Counted from the first letter of the stretch, positions 44,297 through 53,466 are shown. The stretch is 64,000 nt of DNA from Pseudomonas moorei (GCF_008801475.1 NZ_VZPP01000012.1:62001-126000), one strand, 5' to 3'. The notes: generated from the sequence alone by a model not told the origin. Numbers and translations are program-made.

Positions 44297-45316
44297 ATGC
44301 GTGTATTTTTACTTCTGGCCGCATTGTTTTTTGGCCTGCCGTCATGGGCGGCGTCTCGTTGTGACGTCAATGTTCCAACCGAACGGGCGGACCTGGCGCA
44401 GGTGAGCCTGGCCTACCAGAGCATCGGTCGTGCGTCTGATCCGGCGCTGTTGCTGGTGATGGGCCTGGGCGGGCAACTGATTCATTGGCCCGATGAAGTG
44501 GTGGTCGCCTTGTGTGAGCAGGGCTTTCGGGTGATTCGTTATGACAATCGCGATGTCGGCCTGTCCACCTGGCGGCAACCGCCGGACGAGGCCAACCTGA
44601 CCTTCGAAGTGTTGCGCTACAAGCTCGGTTTGCCGGTCTCGGCGCCCTACTCGCTGACCGACATGGCCGAAGATGGCCTGGGATTGATGGATGCCTTGCA
44701 CATCGATCAATTCCACGTGTTGGGAGCGAGCATGGGCGGAATGATCGCCCAGCATATGGCGGCCATGGCCCCGCAGCGGGTCGAAAGCCTGACCCTGATC
44801 ATGACCAGTTCCGGCGCCGAAGGCCTGCCCGCGCCGAGTGAGGCGTTGGTGCGGTTGCTGGCGCGTCGTGGCGCGCCCAATCGTGAAGTCGCCCTGGAGC
44901 AACAGGCCGACCTGCTGGCGGCGCTGGGCAGCCCGGCAGTGAGCGATGATCGCCAGGCCCTGTTGCATCAGGCGGCACTGTCCTATGACCGGGCATTCAA
45001 TCCTGAAGGGGTGAAACGGCAGATCATGGCGATCCTGGCCGAGCCCAGTCGGGTGGCGTTGCTCAACCAGTTGCGCGTGCCGGCGCTGGTGGTGCATGGC
45101 ACGGCCGATCCGCTGTTGCCGGTGATGCACGGCGTGCACCTGGCGGCGCATTTGCGTGGCAGTGAATTGATCTTGATACCGGGACTGGCCCACCGTTTCC
45201 AGGAGGCGTTCAAGGCGCCGTTGCTGGCGGCGGTGTTGCCGTACTTGCGGGCTCATCGCGAGGACACCTCGCATTGGGCGCAGATTGAGCCGGTGGCCGG
45301 ACACAACCTCCTGTAA
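44297..45316 (+). CDS. Secreted alpha/beta hydrolase
   Basis: The ~339-aa enzyme has a signal peptide starting at 44297 (MRVFLLLAALFFGLPSWAAS). The hydrolase fold shows LLLVMGLGGQLIHWPDEVV (oxyanion region), the nucleophile elbow GASMGG, the acid in HGTADPLLP and the base in PGLAHRFQE. It likely cleaves an ester outside the cytoplasm. An in-frame ATG at 44189 would add 36 residues and hide the signal peptide, so I reject it. It is divergent from the giant toxin-like gene, with no shared function evident. Confidence 0.85.
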   Translation: MRVFLLLAALFFGLPSWAASRCDVNVPTERADLAQVSLAYQSIGRASDPALLLVMGLGGQLIHWPDEVVVALCEQGFRVIRYDNRDVGLSTWRQPPDEANLTFEVLRYKLGLPVSAPYSLTDMAEDGLGLMDALHIDQFHVLGASMGGMIAQHMAAMAPQRVESLTLIMTSSGAEGLPAPSEALVRLLARRGAPNREVALEQQADLLAALGSPAVSDDRQALLHQAALSYDRAFNPEGVKRQIMAILAEPSRVALLNQLRVPALVVHGTADPLLPVMHGVHLAAHLRGSELILIPGLAHRFQEAFKAPLLAAVLPYLRAHREDTSHWAQIEPVAGHNLL

Positions 45317-45318
45317 CG

Positions 45319-45416
45319 CTGTAGACGCGGGCTTGCCAGCAATGCCAGCAATGCCAGCATGCCTGCTGTCCCGCGTCGTCCGGTTCGCCGGCAAGCCGGC
45401 TCCTGCAGGGTGGGCG
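45319..45416. repeat. Degenerate REP block with 9-bp tandem repeat
   Basis: GACGCGGGCTTGCCAGC on the left faces GCCGGCAAGCCGGCTCCTGC on the right. Inside, GCCAGCAAT is repeated in tandem at 45335-45360 (two full units and one with one base missing). Confidence 0.65.
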
Positions 45417-45468
45417 ACAGGTGTATCGTTCGAGCTTTACGACCTGTGTCCCGCCAGCGAGGTATGTG

Positions 45469-46134
45469 ATGAGCAGCCCCTTGAAAATCGATTTTGTCAG
45501 CGACGTGTCCTGCCCCTGGTGCGTCGTCGGTCTGTACGGCCTGACCCGCGCCCTGGAGATCCTGCGCGACGAGGTCCGGGCCGAGATCCGGTTCCAGCCG
45601 TTCGAACTGAACCCGAAGATGGGCCCCGAAGGGCAGAACATTACCGAACACATCACCGAGAAGTACGGTTCGACACCCGAGCAGTCGCAGAAGAATCGCG
45701 AGATGATCCGCGCGCGAGGTGCCGAGCTGGGGTTTGCTTTTCGCACGGACGGCAATAGCCGGATCTACAACACCTTCGATGCACACCGCTTGCTGCACTG
45801 GGCGGCTCTGGAAGGCTTGCAGCTGCCGTTGAAAGAGGCCTTGTTCAAGGCGTATTTCAGTGATGGCGGTAACCCGTCCGACCCGGTTCAGTTGGCGCAG
45901 ATTGCGCAAAGCGTTGGTCTGGACCGGCAGCGGGCCGAGGCGATCCTGGCGTCGGATGAATACGCCAACGCGGTTCGCGAAGAGGAACAGCTCTGGCTGT
46001 CACGTGGGGTGAATTCGGTGCCGACGGTGGTTTTCAACGACCAATACGCGGTCACGGGCGGGCAACCGGTGGAAACCTTCGTCGGGGCGATCCGGCAGAT
46101 CATGAGCGAAGCGAAGGGCGGAACCGTCAGCTGA
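45469..46134 (+). CDS. DsbA-family oxidoreductase (FrnE-like)
   Basis: The ~221-aa protein has a thioredoxin fold with an inserted helical domain. The active site is CPWC at residues 15-18 (DFVSDVSCPWCVVGLYGL), as in FrnE/HCCA-isomerase-type DsbA proteins, and the late loop GVNSVPTVVFNDQYAVTGGQ contains the cis-Pro (VPT). No signal peptide is present, so it is cytoplasmic. The start at 45469 has GCGAGG 6 bases upstream; an earlier in-frame ATG at 45421 has none. Confidence 0.9.
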   Translation: MSSPLKIDFVSDVSCPWCVVGLYGLTRALEILRDEVRAEIRFQPFELNPKMGPEGQNITEHITEKYGSTPEQSQKNREMIRARGAELGFAFRTDGNSRIYNTFDAHRLLHWAALEGLQLPLKEALFKAYFSDGGNPSDPVQLAQIAQSVGLDRQRAEAILASDEYANAVREEEQLWLSRGVNSVPTVVFNDQYAVTGGQPVETFVGAIRQIMSEAKGGTVS

Positions 46135-46150
46135 TCCTGCGCAAAGCGCG

Positions 46151-46179
46151 CCCTCTGTGGGAGCGAGCCCCACAGAGGG
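46151..46179. terminator. Hairpin between convergent genes
   Basis: CCCTCTGTGGG and CCCACAGAGGG pair perfectly over 11 bases with a 7-base loop, 16 bases after the DsbA-family gene. It looks like a shortened REP. Confidence 0.7.
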
Positions 46180-46195
46180 CGGTGTGCTTCCTGGC

Positions 46196-47587
46196 TCAGC
46201 GCACAATCTTGTCCACATGAATCCCGAGCTTTTTAAGCCGGTACCAGAAGCTGCGCTCAGAGATTCCGATCAACTGCGCGGCGGCGGCCTGTACGCCGTT
46301 GCTCTGTGCCAGGGCTGCCAGAATGTAGGCCTTTTCGACTTCCGCCAACGCGGCATCCAGATCCGGCGGCACGCTGGCGCCCTCGCTGAGAATGGCGCTG
46401 GTGCTGGCTGGCGACGAAGCAAACAGATACGCCGGCAGATCATTGTCTTCAATCACCGCCCCCGAGGCGACGATGGTGGCGCGCTCCACACAGTTTTGCA
46501 GTTCGCGGATGTTCCCCGGCCATGAGTAATTGGCCATGGCCTGTAACGCCTCAGGGCTGAAACCGGTGATGCGCTTGCCGGCGGCAGCACCCAGCGTATG
46601 GGCGAAGTGCCGGGCCAGCGGGGCGATGTCTTCGACCCGTTCGCGCAGGGCCGGCAGGGGAATCGGGAACACATTGAGCCGATAGTAGAGGTCTTCGCGA
46701 AACTCCTTGTTGGCCACCGCGTCCAGCAGGTTTTTATTGGTCGCGGCGATGACCCGCACATCGACCTTGCGCTCCCGGGGATCGCCCACGGGCTCGATCA
46801 CCCGTTCCTGCAAGGCCCGAAGGATTTTCGCCTGCAACGCCAGGGGCATTTCGCCGATTTCATCGAGGAACAGCGTGCCCTTGTCGGCCTGCTGGAACCG
46901 TCCGACCCGGTCGGTCACGGCGCCGGTAAAGGCGCCTTTGCGATGGCCGAACATTTCGCTTTCCAGCAAGCCTTCGGGAATGGCCGCGCAGTTCACCGCG
47001 ACGAAAGGCTTGTCGGCGCGATTGCCGTGCTTGTGGATCGCCCGGGCGACCATTTCCTTGCCGGTGCCGCTTTCGCCGGTCAGAAGGATCGTTGCGTTGC
47101 TTTCGCGCACTGAGTCGATCGCATGCAGCACCTGCCGGAAACTCGGGCTGTCACCGACAAGGCTGTCGATCTGCTGGTGTTCATCGAGCTCGGCGCGCAT
47201 GCGCTGGTTGTCTTTGAGAATGTCGCGAAATTGCAGGGCCTTGCTGACGGTGATGTCCAGTTCGTCGATGTCGAACGGTTTGGCAATGTAGTCGAAGGCC
47301 CCGTTGCGCATCGACTGCACGGCGTTTTTCACCGTGCTGTAGGCGGTCATGACGATCACCGGCAGCTGCGGGAAACGGCTTTTGATTTCTGCCAGCAATT
47401 GCGGGCCGTCCATACCGGGCATGCGCCAGTCGCTGATCACCAGATCGATGTCTTCGACCTCCAGCACCTTGAGTGCGTGCAGGCCATTGCCCGCGGTGAA
47501 GACGTTGATGCCGTTCTGGCTCAACGCCGAGGCGAGCAGGTCGCAGAGTTTGGGCTCGTCATCGACCACCAGTACGTTATGTGTCAT
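46196..47587 (-). CDS. Sigma54-dependent response regulator (NtrC type)
   Basis: The 463-aa regulator has a receiver domain (phospho-acceptor Asp53 in DLVISDWRMPGMDG), an AAA+ domain with Walker A GESGTGKE, a complete GAFTGA loop (GHRKGAFTGAVTDR) and Walker B GTLFLDEIGEMP, and a C-terminal Fis-type helix-turn-helix (AAAAQLIGISERSFWYRLKK). The ATG at 47587 overlaps the end of the partner kinase gene by 11 bases; the in-frame extension to 47683 has no receiver features. No obvious target gene adjoins it, so its signal is unknown. Confidence 0.92.
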   Translation of the reverse strand: MTHNVLVVDDEPKLCDLLASALSQNGINVFTAGNGLHALKVLEVEDIDLVISDWRMPGMDGPQLLAEIKSRFPQLPVIVMTAYSTVKNAVQSMRNGAFDYIAKPFDIDELDITVSKALQFRDILKDNQRMRAELDEHQQIDSLVGDSPSFRQVLHAIDSVRESNATILLTGESGTGKEMVARAIHKHGNRADKPFVAVNCAAIPEGLLESEMFGHRKGAFTGAVTDRVGRFQQADKGTLFLDEIGEMPLALQAKILRALQERVIEPVGDPRERKVDVRVIAATNKNLLDAVANKEFREDLYYRLNVFPIPLPALRERVEDIAPLARHFAHTLGAAAGKRITGFSPEALQAMANYSWPGNIRELQNCVERATIVASGAVIEDNDLPAYLFASSPASTSAILSEGASVPPDLDAALAEVEKAYILAALAQSNGVQAAAAQLIGISERSFWYRLKKLGIHVDKIVR

Positions 47588-49349
47588 CGCTGCCCTCGTC
47601 GAAGTCGGCGCCATTGGCCGGAATGTACAGGCTGAATGTGGCCCCGGCATGTTTTTCACTGGCGCACTCGATGCGTCCGTCATGACTTTCCATGATCGAG
47701 AAGACCTTCGCCAGACCCAGCCCGGTACCAGAGGCTTTGGTGGTGACGAACGGTGTGAAGATGCGTTCCAGCATGTCCGGCTCGATGCCCTGGCCAGTGT
47801 CGCCGATGCTGATCACGGTGTAGGGACCATCGCGGCTGATGCCCAGGGTCAGGTGACCGCCATCGGGCATGGCGTCGATGGCGTTGACGATCAGGTTCAG
47901 GCCGGCCTGTTTGAGTTGTCGTGCGTCGGCGTAAACCGTGGCTCCGGGGGCCTGATCGTCGATGCGCACGTCGATGTTGTGGCTGGCCAGTTCCGGTGCG
48001 CAGAACCCGGCCAGCTCGTCCACCAGCGGTCGCGCTGATTGCGTCGAACGCATCGGGGCACTGGGCTTGGCAAAATCGAGGAAGTCGGTGATCAGGTCAT
48101 TGATCCGGCTGACTTCGCTGACCACGTATTCCAGATGCCGCTTGTCGCTCTCGGGCAGATCGGCGCGCCGATGCAGCAGTTGCGTGGCGGTTTTGATGAT
48201 GCCCAACGGGTTGCGGATTTCATGGGCCAGCCCCATCGCGACTTCGCCCAGCGCATGCAGGCGATCGCGGCGGCGCAGCTGCGATTCCAGGTGCTGCAAC
48301 TCGCCGAGGCGCTCACTCATGTGGTTGAAGGTGCTGCTCAGTTCCGCCAGTTCGTCACTGCCGGTCACCGGCAAGCGTTGTCGGTAGTCTCCGGCGATTA
48401 CGGCTTGAACGCCGTGGGACAGACCGCGCAACGGTTTGGTCAGGCGCTGTGAGACCAGCCAGCCGACCGTCAGTGACGCCGCCGAGCTGAGCAGGAAAAT
48501 CAGGATGAACAGATTGCTTTGATTGACCAGGCCCAACAGGCTGCTATGGCGGAGCAGACCGCTGAAGATCACGCCTTGCAAATCACCGTCTTCATTGAAG
48601 ATCGGGCGGTAGATGCCGCTGTAGCGACTGGTGAACTGCTCGGTCGGCTGCCGGGTAGCGCGCAGGATCTGTTCGATTTTTTCCGGTACGGCCGACGGGT
48701 GATCTTCGAAGCGCTGGGAGGAGAACACTTCGGCGAAGTCATTGGCCTTGGCCAGGTACAAGCGCAGGTCCAGGGAATGCACCTCGGCCACGCTGGTGAG
48801 GAAACTGCTGTCCAGGTAAGTGGCCACGACCAGTTTGTACCCGACACCGGCCTGTTCGGTCTCGAAGGTCGAGACCACCGTGCCGGTGGCGATGCCGCCG
48901 ACTTGCAGGGTTTGCAGGACGGCTTTGGGGGCGATGCTGATTTGCCGGACGATGTCGTCGGAGGCGGTGCTGAACAACACTTTGTGATCGCTGTTGCGCA
49001 CCAGCGCCACCACATCGATGCCGACGGCGTCGGCGATGTCGGCGGACAGTTTGTCGGTTTGGCTCGACAGTTGATCGATGGGCGGGCGCATGTAACGCAG
49101 GAACAGCTGTGCGGCCCGGGCATTGTCCCGCAGGATTTCGCCGATTTCGTCTTCGACGATCTTGGTCGATTCCTGCAGCCAGATTCGTACGTTGCTGTCG
49201 AAAATCTGCGACAGGGTGGTGGCTGCGAGTTCGGCGGCGATCATGGTCGGGATCACGCTGACCAGCCAGAAGGCCAGCACCAGTTTGCGTTGCAGGCTCC
49301 AGCCGGAAATGGCGAAGGGTCGGGCGTTGGCGGGTTGGTGTTTGGTCAT
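47577..49349 (-). CDS. Membrane sensor histidine kinase
   Basis: The 590-aa kinase has one membrane segment at about residues 23-45, a periplasmic sensor region of ~230 residues that looks like a double-Cache domain, a second membrane segment near 280-300, a HAMP linker with PLRGLSHGVQAVIAGDYRQR, a HisKA domain with His376 in GLAHEIRNPLG, and a HATPase domain (NLIVNAIDAM, GQGIEPDM, GTGLGLAKVF). It is the first gene of a pair with the NtrC-type regulator, coupled by an 11-base overlap. The ligand is unknown. It is distinct from AauS (56102-58006). Confidence 0.92.
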   Translation of the reverse strand: MTKHQPANARPFAISGWSLQRKLVLAFWLVSVIPTMIAAELAATTLSQIFDSNVRIWLQESTKIVEDEIGEILRDNARAAQLFLRYMRPPIDQLSSQTDKLSADIADAVGIDVVALVRNSDHKVLFSTASDDIVRQISIAPKAVLQTLQVGGIATGTVVSTFETEQAGVGYKLVVATYLDSSFLTSVAEVHSLDLRLYLAKANDFAEVFSSQRFEDHPSAVPEKIEQILRATRQPTEQFTSRYSGIYRPIFNEDGDLQGVIFSGLLRHSSLLGLVNQSNLFILIFLLSSAASLTVGWLVSQRLTKPLRGLSHGVQAVIAGDYRQRLPVTGSDELAELSSTFNHMSERLGELQHLESQLRRRDRLHALGEVAMGLAHEIRNPLGIIKTATQLLHRRADLPESDKRHLEYVVSEVSRINDLITDFLDFAKPSAPMRSTQSARPLVDELAGFCAPELASHNIDVRIDDQAPGATVYADARQLKQAGLNLIVNAIDAMPDGGHLTLGISRDGPYTVISIGDTGQGIEPDMLERIFTPFVTTKASGTGLGLAKVFSIMESHDGRIECASEKHAGATFSLYIPANGADFDEGSDDT

Positions 49350-49427
49350 CGGGTTTCGCTTGTCGAAAGCCAGGGCGGGATAAATCGTGAAGCCTGGTGT
49401 AATACAGTAGCCGACATTACCCCTCCA

Positions 49428-49458
49428 GTGGCGAGCCGTCTGCTATCGGGCTCGCCAC
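49428..49458. repeat. Short REP-like palindrome
   Basis: GTGGCGAGCC and GGCTCGCCAC pair over 10 bases with an 11-base loop, just after the stop of the alpha/beta hydrolase gene, and may end its transcript. Confidence 0.6.
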
Positions 49459-49462
49459 GGGC

Positions 49463-50353
49463 TCAGGCCAGTTGCCGATACTCCCCGTGCGGGGGCTGTG
49501 GTACGGAATGTTGCTCGATGAAGCGCTGCTGGATGAAGTCCACGCTCAGTTCGATCACCCGGTGGTATTGCAGGTCGACCGTGATCATGTGATAGCAGTC
49601 GTCCAGCATGACCTTGATCACCGGCCCGCCGAGCTTGCGTTCGACATAGTCGGCGTTCCAGCGGCTGGTGATGTCGTCCTCCAGGGAGTGCACGACCAAC
49701 GTGGGTGTGGTGATCGACGGCATGCGTTTTTTCACCACGGCATTGAGTCGGTGCAGTTCGCGCACGGTCACGCCTTCCATGGTCAACAGACCGGCCTGGC
49801 TGCTTTCGCCTTCTTTCATCTGGCGTTCGACGATCGCTCGCAGGCGTTCGTTCTTGATGCCATAGGGCGGTTTTTCTTCGAAGCTGCACAGGTGCACGCC
49901 GAACGGGATTTTCATCAGCAAGGGCGTGAGGAACGCCAGTTTGTGGATGCTCCAGCCGTCGTAGCGCAGGGTGGTGGAATACAACATCAAGCCTTCGATT
50001 TGCCCGGGGTGCTCGGCGGCCAGGTACATCGACAGTACCGCGCCCATCGACAAACCACCGACGAACACGCGCTCGTGCTTGCGCCGTATACCGACGAAAG
50101 TGCTGCGAGCGCTTTCATACCAGTCGCGCCAGCCGGTGGCTTGCAGGTCGGCGTTGCCTCCGCAGTGGCCGGCCAGGGTCGGCACGTAGACCGTGTGCCC
50201 GGCTTTCGCCAGGCCCATGGCTACCCGACGGAGTTCCGTCGGGGTGCCGGTGAGGCCGTGGATCAACAACACCGCGACCTCGCCATTGCCGATGACAAAC
50301 CCGGCGCGGCCTTCGCCCATATCGATCGCGTCCGGTGATGCCGTCGTGTTCAT
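49463..50353 (-). CDS. Alpha/beta hydrolase (monoacylglycerol lipase/carboxylesterase-like)
   Basis: The 296-aa cytosolic enzyme resembles Est30-type carboxylesterases: oxyanion segment LLIHGLTGTPTELR, nucleophile Ser102 in GGLSMGAVLS, the acid in VHSLEDDITS and the base in LDDCYHMITVD. It is third in an operon: its ATG overlaps the stop of the aminotransferase gene by 4 bases, and that gene overlaps the phosphatase gene. The substrate is unknown, but the tight coupling suggests one pathway. Confidence 0.88.
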   Translation of the reverse strand: MNTTASPDAIDMGEGRAGFVIGNGEVAVLLIHGLTGTPTELRRVAMGLAKAGHTVYVPTLAGHCGGNADLQATGWRDWYESARSTFVGIRRKHERVFVGGLSMGAVLSMYLAAEHPGQIEGLMLYSTTLRYDGWSIHKLAFLTPLLMKIPFGVHLCSFEEKPPYGIKNERLRAIVERQMKEGESSQAGLLTMEGVTVRELHRLNAVVKKRMPSITTPTLVVHSLEDDITSRWNADYVERKLGGPVIKVMLDDCYHMITVDLQYHRVIELSVDFIQQRFIEQHSVPQPPHGEYRQLA

Positions 50354-51744
50354 CGTTTCATTGCCCGGTGCAGCAGGCGATCGAGCAGGGCAATACCGAG
50401 GTCGATTTCCGCGTAGCTGATTTCCAGCGATGGGGCCAGGGTGATGACGTTCTTGTAGTAACCGCCAACATCAAGGATCAAGCCCAGGCGTTTGCCGTCG
50501 ATTTCGATGTCGCCCTTCATGCCTTCCTCGACCATGAAATCGAGCGTCGCCTTGTCCGGTGTGAAGCCGTCCGGGCCACAGATTTCGCAACGCAGCGCCA
50601 GGCCCAGGCCATCGACGTCGCCGATGATCGGGTAGCGTTTCTGCAGGTCTTTCAGGCCTTCAAGGAAGTACTTGCCCTTGTTCATGACCATCGCGCCGTA
50701 GTCGACTTCGCTGGTCATCTTGAACATTTCCAGACCCACCGCCGTGCCCAATGGGTTGGAGGCAAAGGTCGAGTGGGTGGAGCCCGGCGGGAAGACTTTA
50801 GGGTTGATCAGCTCTTCTTTGGCCCAGATGCCGCCCAGCGGATTGAGACCGTTGGTCAGGGCCTTGCCGAAGACGATCACATCCGGTTTGACGTCGAAGT
50901 GCTCGATCGACCACAACTTGCCGGTACGGTAGAAGCCCATCTGGATTTCGTCGACGACCATCAGGATGCCGTGCTGGTCGAGTACCTGCTTGAGTTCGCT
51001 GTAGAAGTTCATCGGCGGGATCACGTAGCCGCCGGTGCCCTGGATCGGCTCGACGTAGAACGCGGCGTACTCGCTCTGGCCGACTTTCGGGTCCCAGACG
51101 CCGTTGTATTCGGTCTCGAACAAGCGCGCGAATTGCTGCACGCAGTGGCTGCCGTACTCTTCCTTGGTCATGCCTTTGGGGCCACGGAAGTGGTATGGGA
51201 ACGGGATGAAGTTGGCGCGCTCGCCGAAGTGGCCGTAGCGGCGGCGATAGCGGTAGCTGGAGGTGATCGACGAGGCGCCGAGGGTGCGGCCGTGATAACC
51301 GCCTTCGAAGGCGAACATCAGGCTCTTGCCGTTGGTGGCGTTGCGCACGACTTTCAGCGAGTCCTCGATGGACTGCGAGCCGCCGACGTTGAAGTGCACG
51401 CGACCGTCGAGGCCGAACTTCTTCTTCGCGTCCACGGCGATCATTTCCGAGAGCTCGATCTTGCCTTTGTGCAGGTATTGGCTGGCGATCTGCGGCAGGG
51501 TGTCGATCTGCTGTTTCAGCGCATTGTTCAGGCGCGGGTTGGCGTAACCGAAGTTGACCGCCGAGTACCACATTTGCAGGTCGAGATAGGCCTGGTCACT
51601 GGTGTCCCAGACGTAGGAGCCTTCGCAGCGACTGAAAATGCGCGGCGGCTCGATGTAGTGAACGGTGTCGCCGTAGGAGCAGTACTTGGCTTCCTTTTCC
51701 AGCAAAATTTGGTCTTCGGCAGTCGCGATTCGAATATCAGACAT
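50350..51744 (-). CDS. Class-III PLP-dependent aminotransferase
   Basis: The ~464-aa enzyme has the class-III layout: HFNVGGSQSIEDSLKVVRNA (PLP phosphate), AFEGGYHGRTLGASSITSSY, FYVEPIQGTGGYVIPP, VVDEIQMGFYRTGKLWSIEH (Asp contacting PLP) and the Schiff-base Lys in VIVFGKALTNGLNPLGG. I chose the ATG at 51744 (MSDIRIATAEDQ), which has AGGA upstream and matches family length; a longer in-frame extension runs antisense through the phosphatase coding region and has no family features. It overlaps the upstream phosphatase gene by 8 bases and the downstream hydrolase gene by 4. The amino donor and product are not known. Confidence 0.9.
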   Translation of the reverse strand: MSDIRIATAEDQILLEKEAKYCSYGDTVHYIEPPRIFSRCEGSYVWDTSDQAYLDLQMWYSAVNFGYANPRLNNALKQQIDTLPQIASQYLHKGKIELSEMIAVDAKKKFGLDGRVHFNVGGSQSIEDSLKVVRNATNGKSLMFAFEGGYHGRTLGASSITSSYRYRRRYGHFGERANFIPFPYHFRGPKGMTKEEYGSHCVQQFARLFETEYNGVWDPKVGQSEYAAFYVEPIQGTGGYVIPPMNFYSELKQVLDQHGILMVVDEIQMGFYRTGKLWSIEHFDVKPDVIVFGKALTNGLNPLGGIWAKEELINPKVFPPGSTHSTFASNPLGTAVGLEMFKMTSEVDYGAMVMNKGKYFLEGLKDLQKRYPIIGDVDGLGLALRCEICGPDGFTPDKATLDFMVEEGMKGDIEIDGKRLGLILDVGGYYKNVITLAPSLEISYAEIDLGIALLDRLLHRAMKR

Positions 51745-52435
51745 GGTGGAAAAGTTCCTGTGTTTCTGTGTTGAAAGAGGTGGCGTTGGCGGCGTTTGCA
51801 TTGGGTAAAAGGGCCAACATTGCCGGTAGTTGCGCGAAGCTGTCGAAGCGCGCAAAGGCGATGCCGTTGCGCTCGCAGTGCTCGGCCAGGCGATCCTTGG
51901 CGAACACGAAATCGGCGGTGGAAGCCACGCACATGTCGGACTGACCGTCACCGATCACCAGCACACGCTTGGCCTTGGGCGTGGATTTGCATTTGCAGTT
52001 GCCGGCAGCGGCGCGGCACGCATCGTTGGCGTACGGGAAGTCGATGCGCCAGCTGTCGTGATCGACCTGACGCAAGCGGTTGGCGAGGATCGGCAGGAGG
52101 CTGACGTAATTGCGCGCGAGGATGCGCGCGATGCCTTGTTCGATGCCGTCGCTGACCACTTCCAGGGACGCGCCGAGGCCGATGACGTGGTCGACGAAGT
52201 CAGGAAAGTCCTGGTCGATTTCGATGCTGTCGAAGAAGTCGAGCAGTTCGGTCGGGGTGGCCTTGACCAGCGCGAGCTGGCGGCTGAGGCATTCACGGGA
52301 GCCGATGTTGCCTGTCAGCCACTCCTCTTCGATCGCTTCCCAGCTCGGGTCGGCGAATCGTTGGAGGATGCTGTCGATCACGTCGGTGCGGGTGATGGTC
52401 CCGTCGAAATCACACACGATATGCCAGTCAATCAT
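51737..52435 (-). CDS. MtnX-like HAD-IB phosphatase
   Basis: The 232-aa enzyme has HAD motif I as CDFDGTITRTD (nucleophile Asp), motif II with VVSDG, motif III Lys, and motif IV VIGDGQSDMCVAS. The CxC segment NCKCK lies near residue 147, as in MtnX-like proteins that act on enol-phosphates in methionine salvage and similar routes. No other salvage genes adjoin it. It starts a three-gene overlapping operon with the aminotransferase and the alpha/beta hydrolase. Confidence 0.88.
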   Translation of the reverse strand: MIDWHIVCDFDGTITRTDVIDSILQRFADPSWEAIEEEWLTGNIGSRECLSRQLALVKATPTELLDFFDSIEIDQDFPDFVDHVIGLGASLEVVSDGIEQGIARILARNYVSLLPILANRLRQVDHDSWRIDFPYANDACRAAAGNCKCKSTPKAKRVLVIGDGQSDMCVASTADFVFAKDRLAEHCERNGIAFARFDSFAQLPAMLALLPNANAANATSFNTETQELFHHV

Positions 52436-52654
52436 CTGTTGTACCTATTAAGCGTTTCGCGCTGTTTGCGCTTGCCAACGGGGTACAGCAGAGACCGTGC
52501 CAATTGTGTCCGGCCCAGCAAGACTGGGGTTCTGGCCCGTGTTCGAGAAGACGAAGCTACAATTTTTGTAGGTCGCTACAAACAACATGAGTGCTTGCCT
52601 GATGGCGTCAATTCAGGGATTGATGCGCGCATGTACCGTATAAGGAATTACCTC

Positions 52655-53416
52655 ATGTCGAGGATTACCGTTGCGCTCTTTACCGCGCTGACCTGTCTTT
52701 CCATCAACGCCAACGCCGATAGCCTCACGGGTGAAGCCGGGCTGGGCCTGGGCTATCAACCCCATGACCCGACCGGCAGTCGATACGAAACCAAGCCGAT
52801 ACCGTACCTCGATCTGGACTGGGGCGATGTCAGTCTCAGCACTGATGACGGGTTGACCTGGAGTGCGTTCAAGGCCAACGGATTCAGTGCCGGGCCCTTT
52901 GCGAACTACCTGCCGGGTCGAACCGCGAACGGGACGTTGCGCGGCCTGCGCGATGTGCCGGATATGGCCGAGGTGGGCGGGTTCGTGCAGTACGCCCCGG
53001 CTGATTTCTGGCGGGTGTTTGCGTCAGTCGGCCAGGCAGTGGGCGGCGGCAGCGGGCAGGGTGGGGTGCTGGGGCGGGTCGGTGGCGAGGTGGGTTATCC
53101 GCTGGGCGGCGGGGTGATCGGCAGCACGAACCTGACGGCGCACTTCGCCGATGCCCGACAAACCCAGACCTACTTCGGCGTCAGCAGCGATGAGTCACAG
53201 GCTTCGGGGATTCGTCGCTACAACGCCGGCGGCGGGTTGCAGAACGTGGCGCTGACCCAGAGCTTCGAGTTTCCCCTGGCCGCGCATTGGTCGCTGCTGA
53301 CCAGCGCGAGCTGGATTCATCTGACGGGTTCGGCGGCGGACAGCAGCATTGTCAAGGCCGTTGGCGATACCAATCAGGGTGAAGCGCAGGTGGCGATAGC
53401 CTACAAGTTCAAATGA
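52655..53416 (+). CDS. MipA/OmpV-family outer-membrane protein
   Basis: The ~253-aa protein has a signal peptide (ALFTALTCLSINANA) and then a beta-barrel with the MipA/OmpV features GEAGLGLGYQPHDPTGSRYE, KPIPYLDLDWGDVSLSTDDG and the terminal EAQVAIAYKFK. MipA proteins of E. coli scaffold MltA and PBP1B at the outer membrane; other members only sense or carry antibiotics. The start at 52655 has TAAGGA 8 bases upstream, and an upstream open frame that runs antisense to the phosphatase gene is rejected. Outer-membrane location is inferred from the barrel pattern. Confidence 0.88.
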   Translation: MSRITVALFTALTCLSINANADSLTGEAGLGLGYQPHDPTGSRYETKPIPYLDLDWGDVSLSTDDGLTWSAFKANGFSAGPFANYLPGRTANGTLRGLRDVPDMAEVGGFVQYAPADFWRVFASVGQAVGGGSGQGGVLGRVGGEVGYPLGGGVIGSTNLTAHFADARQTQTYFGVSSDESQASGIRRYNAGGGLQNVALTQSFEFPLAAHWSLLTSASWIHLTGSAADSSIVKAVGDTNQGEAQVAIAYKFK

Positions 53417-53421
53417 GATTG

Positions 53422-53451
53422 TGTGGCGAGGGAGCTCGCTCCCTCGCCACA
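53422..53451. repeat. Compact REP palindrome
   Basis: TGTGGCGAGGGAG and CTCCCTCGCCACA form a perfect 13-bp stem around CTCG, between convergent genes, followed by AAAA. It likely acts as a bidirectional terminator. Confidence 0.8.
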
Positions 53452-53466
53452 AAAGTTGCGGTGTCT

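Noticed and set aside
51830..52654. Upstream extension of the MipA/OmpV frame, antisense to the phosphatase gene
   Set aside because: The signal peptide and ribosome-binding site at 52655 mark the true start.
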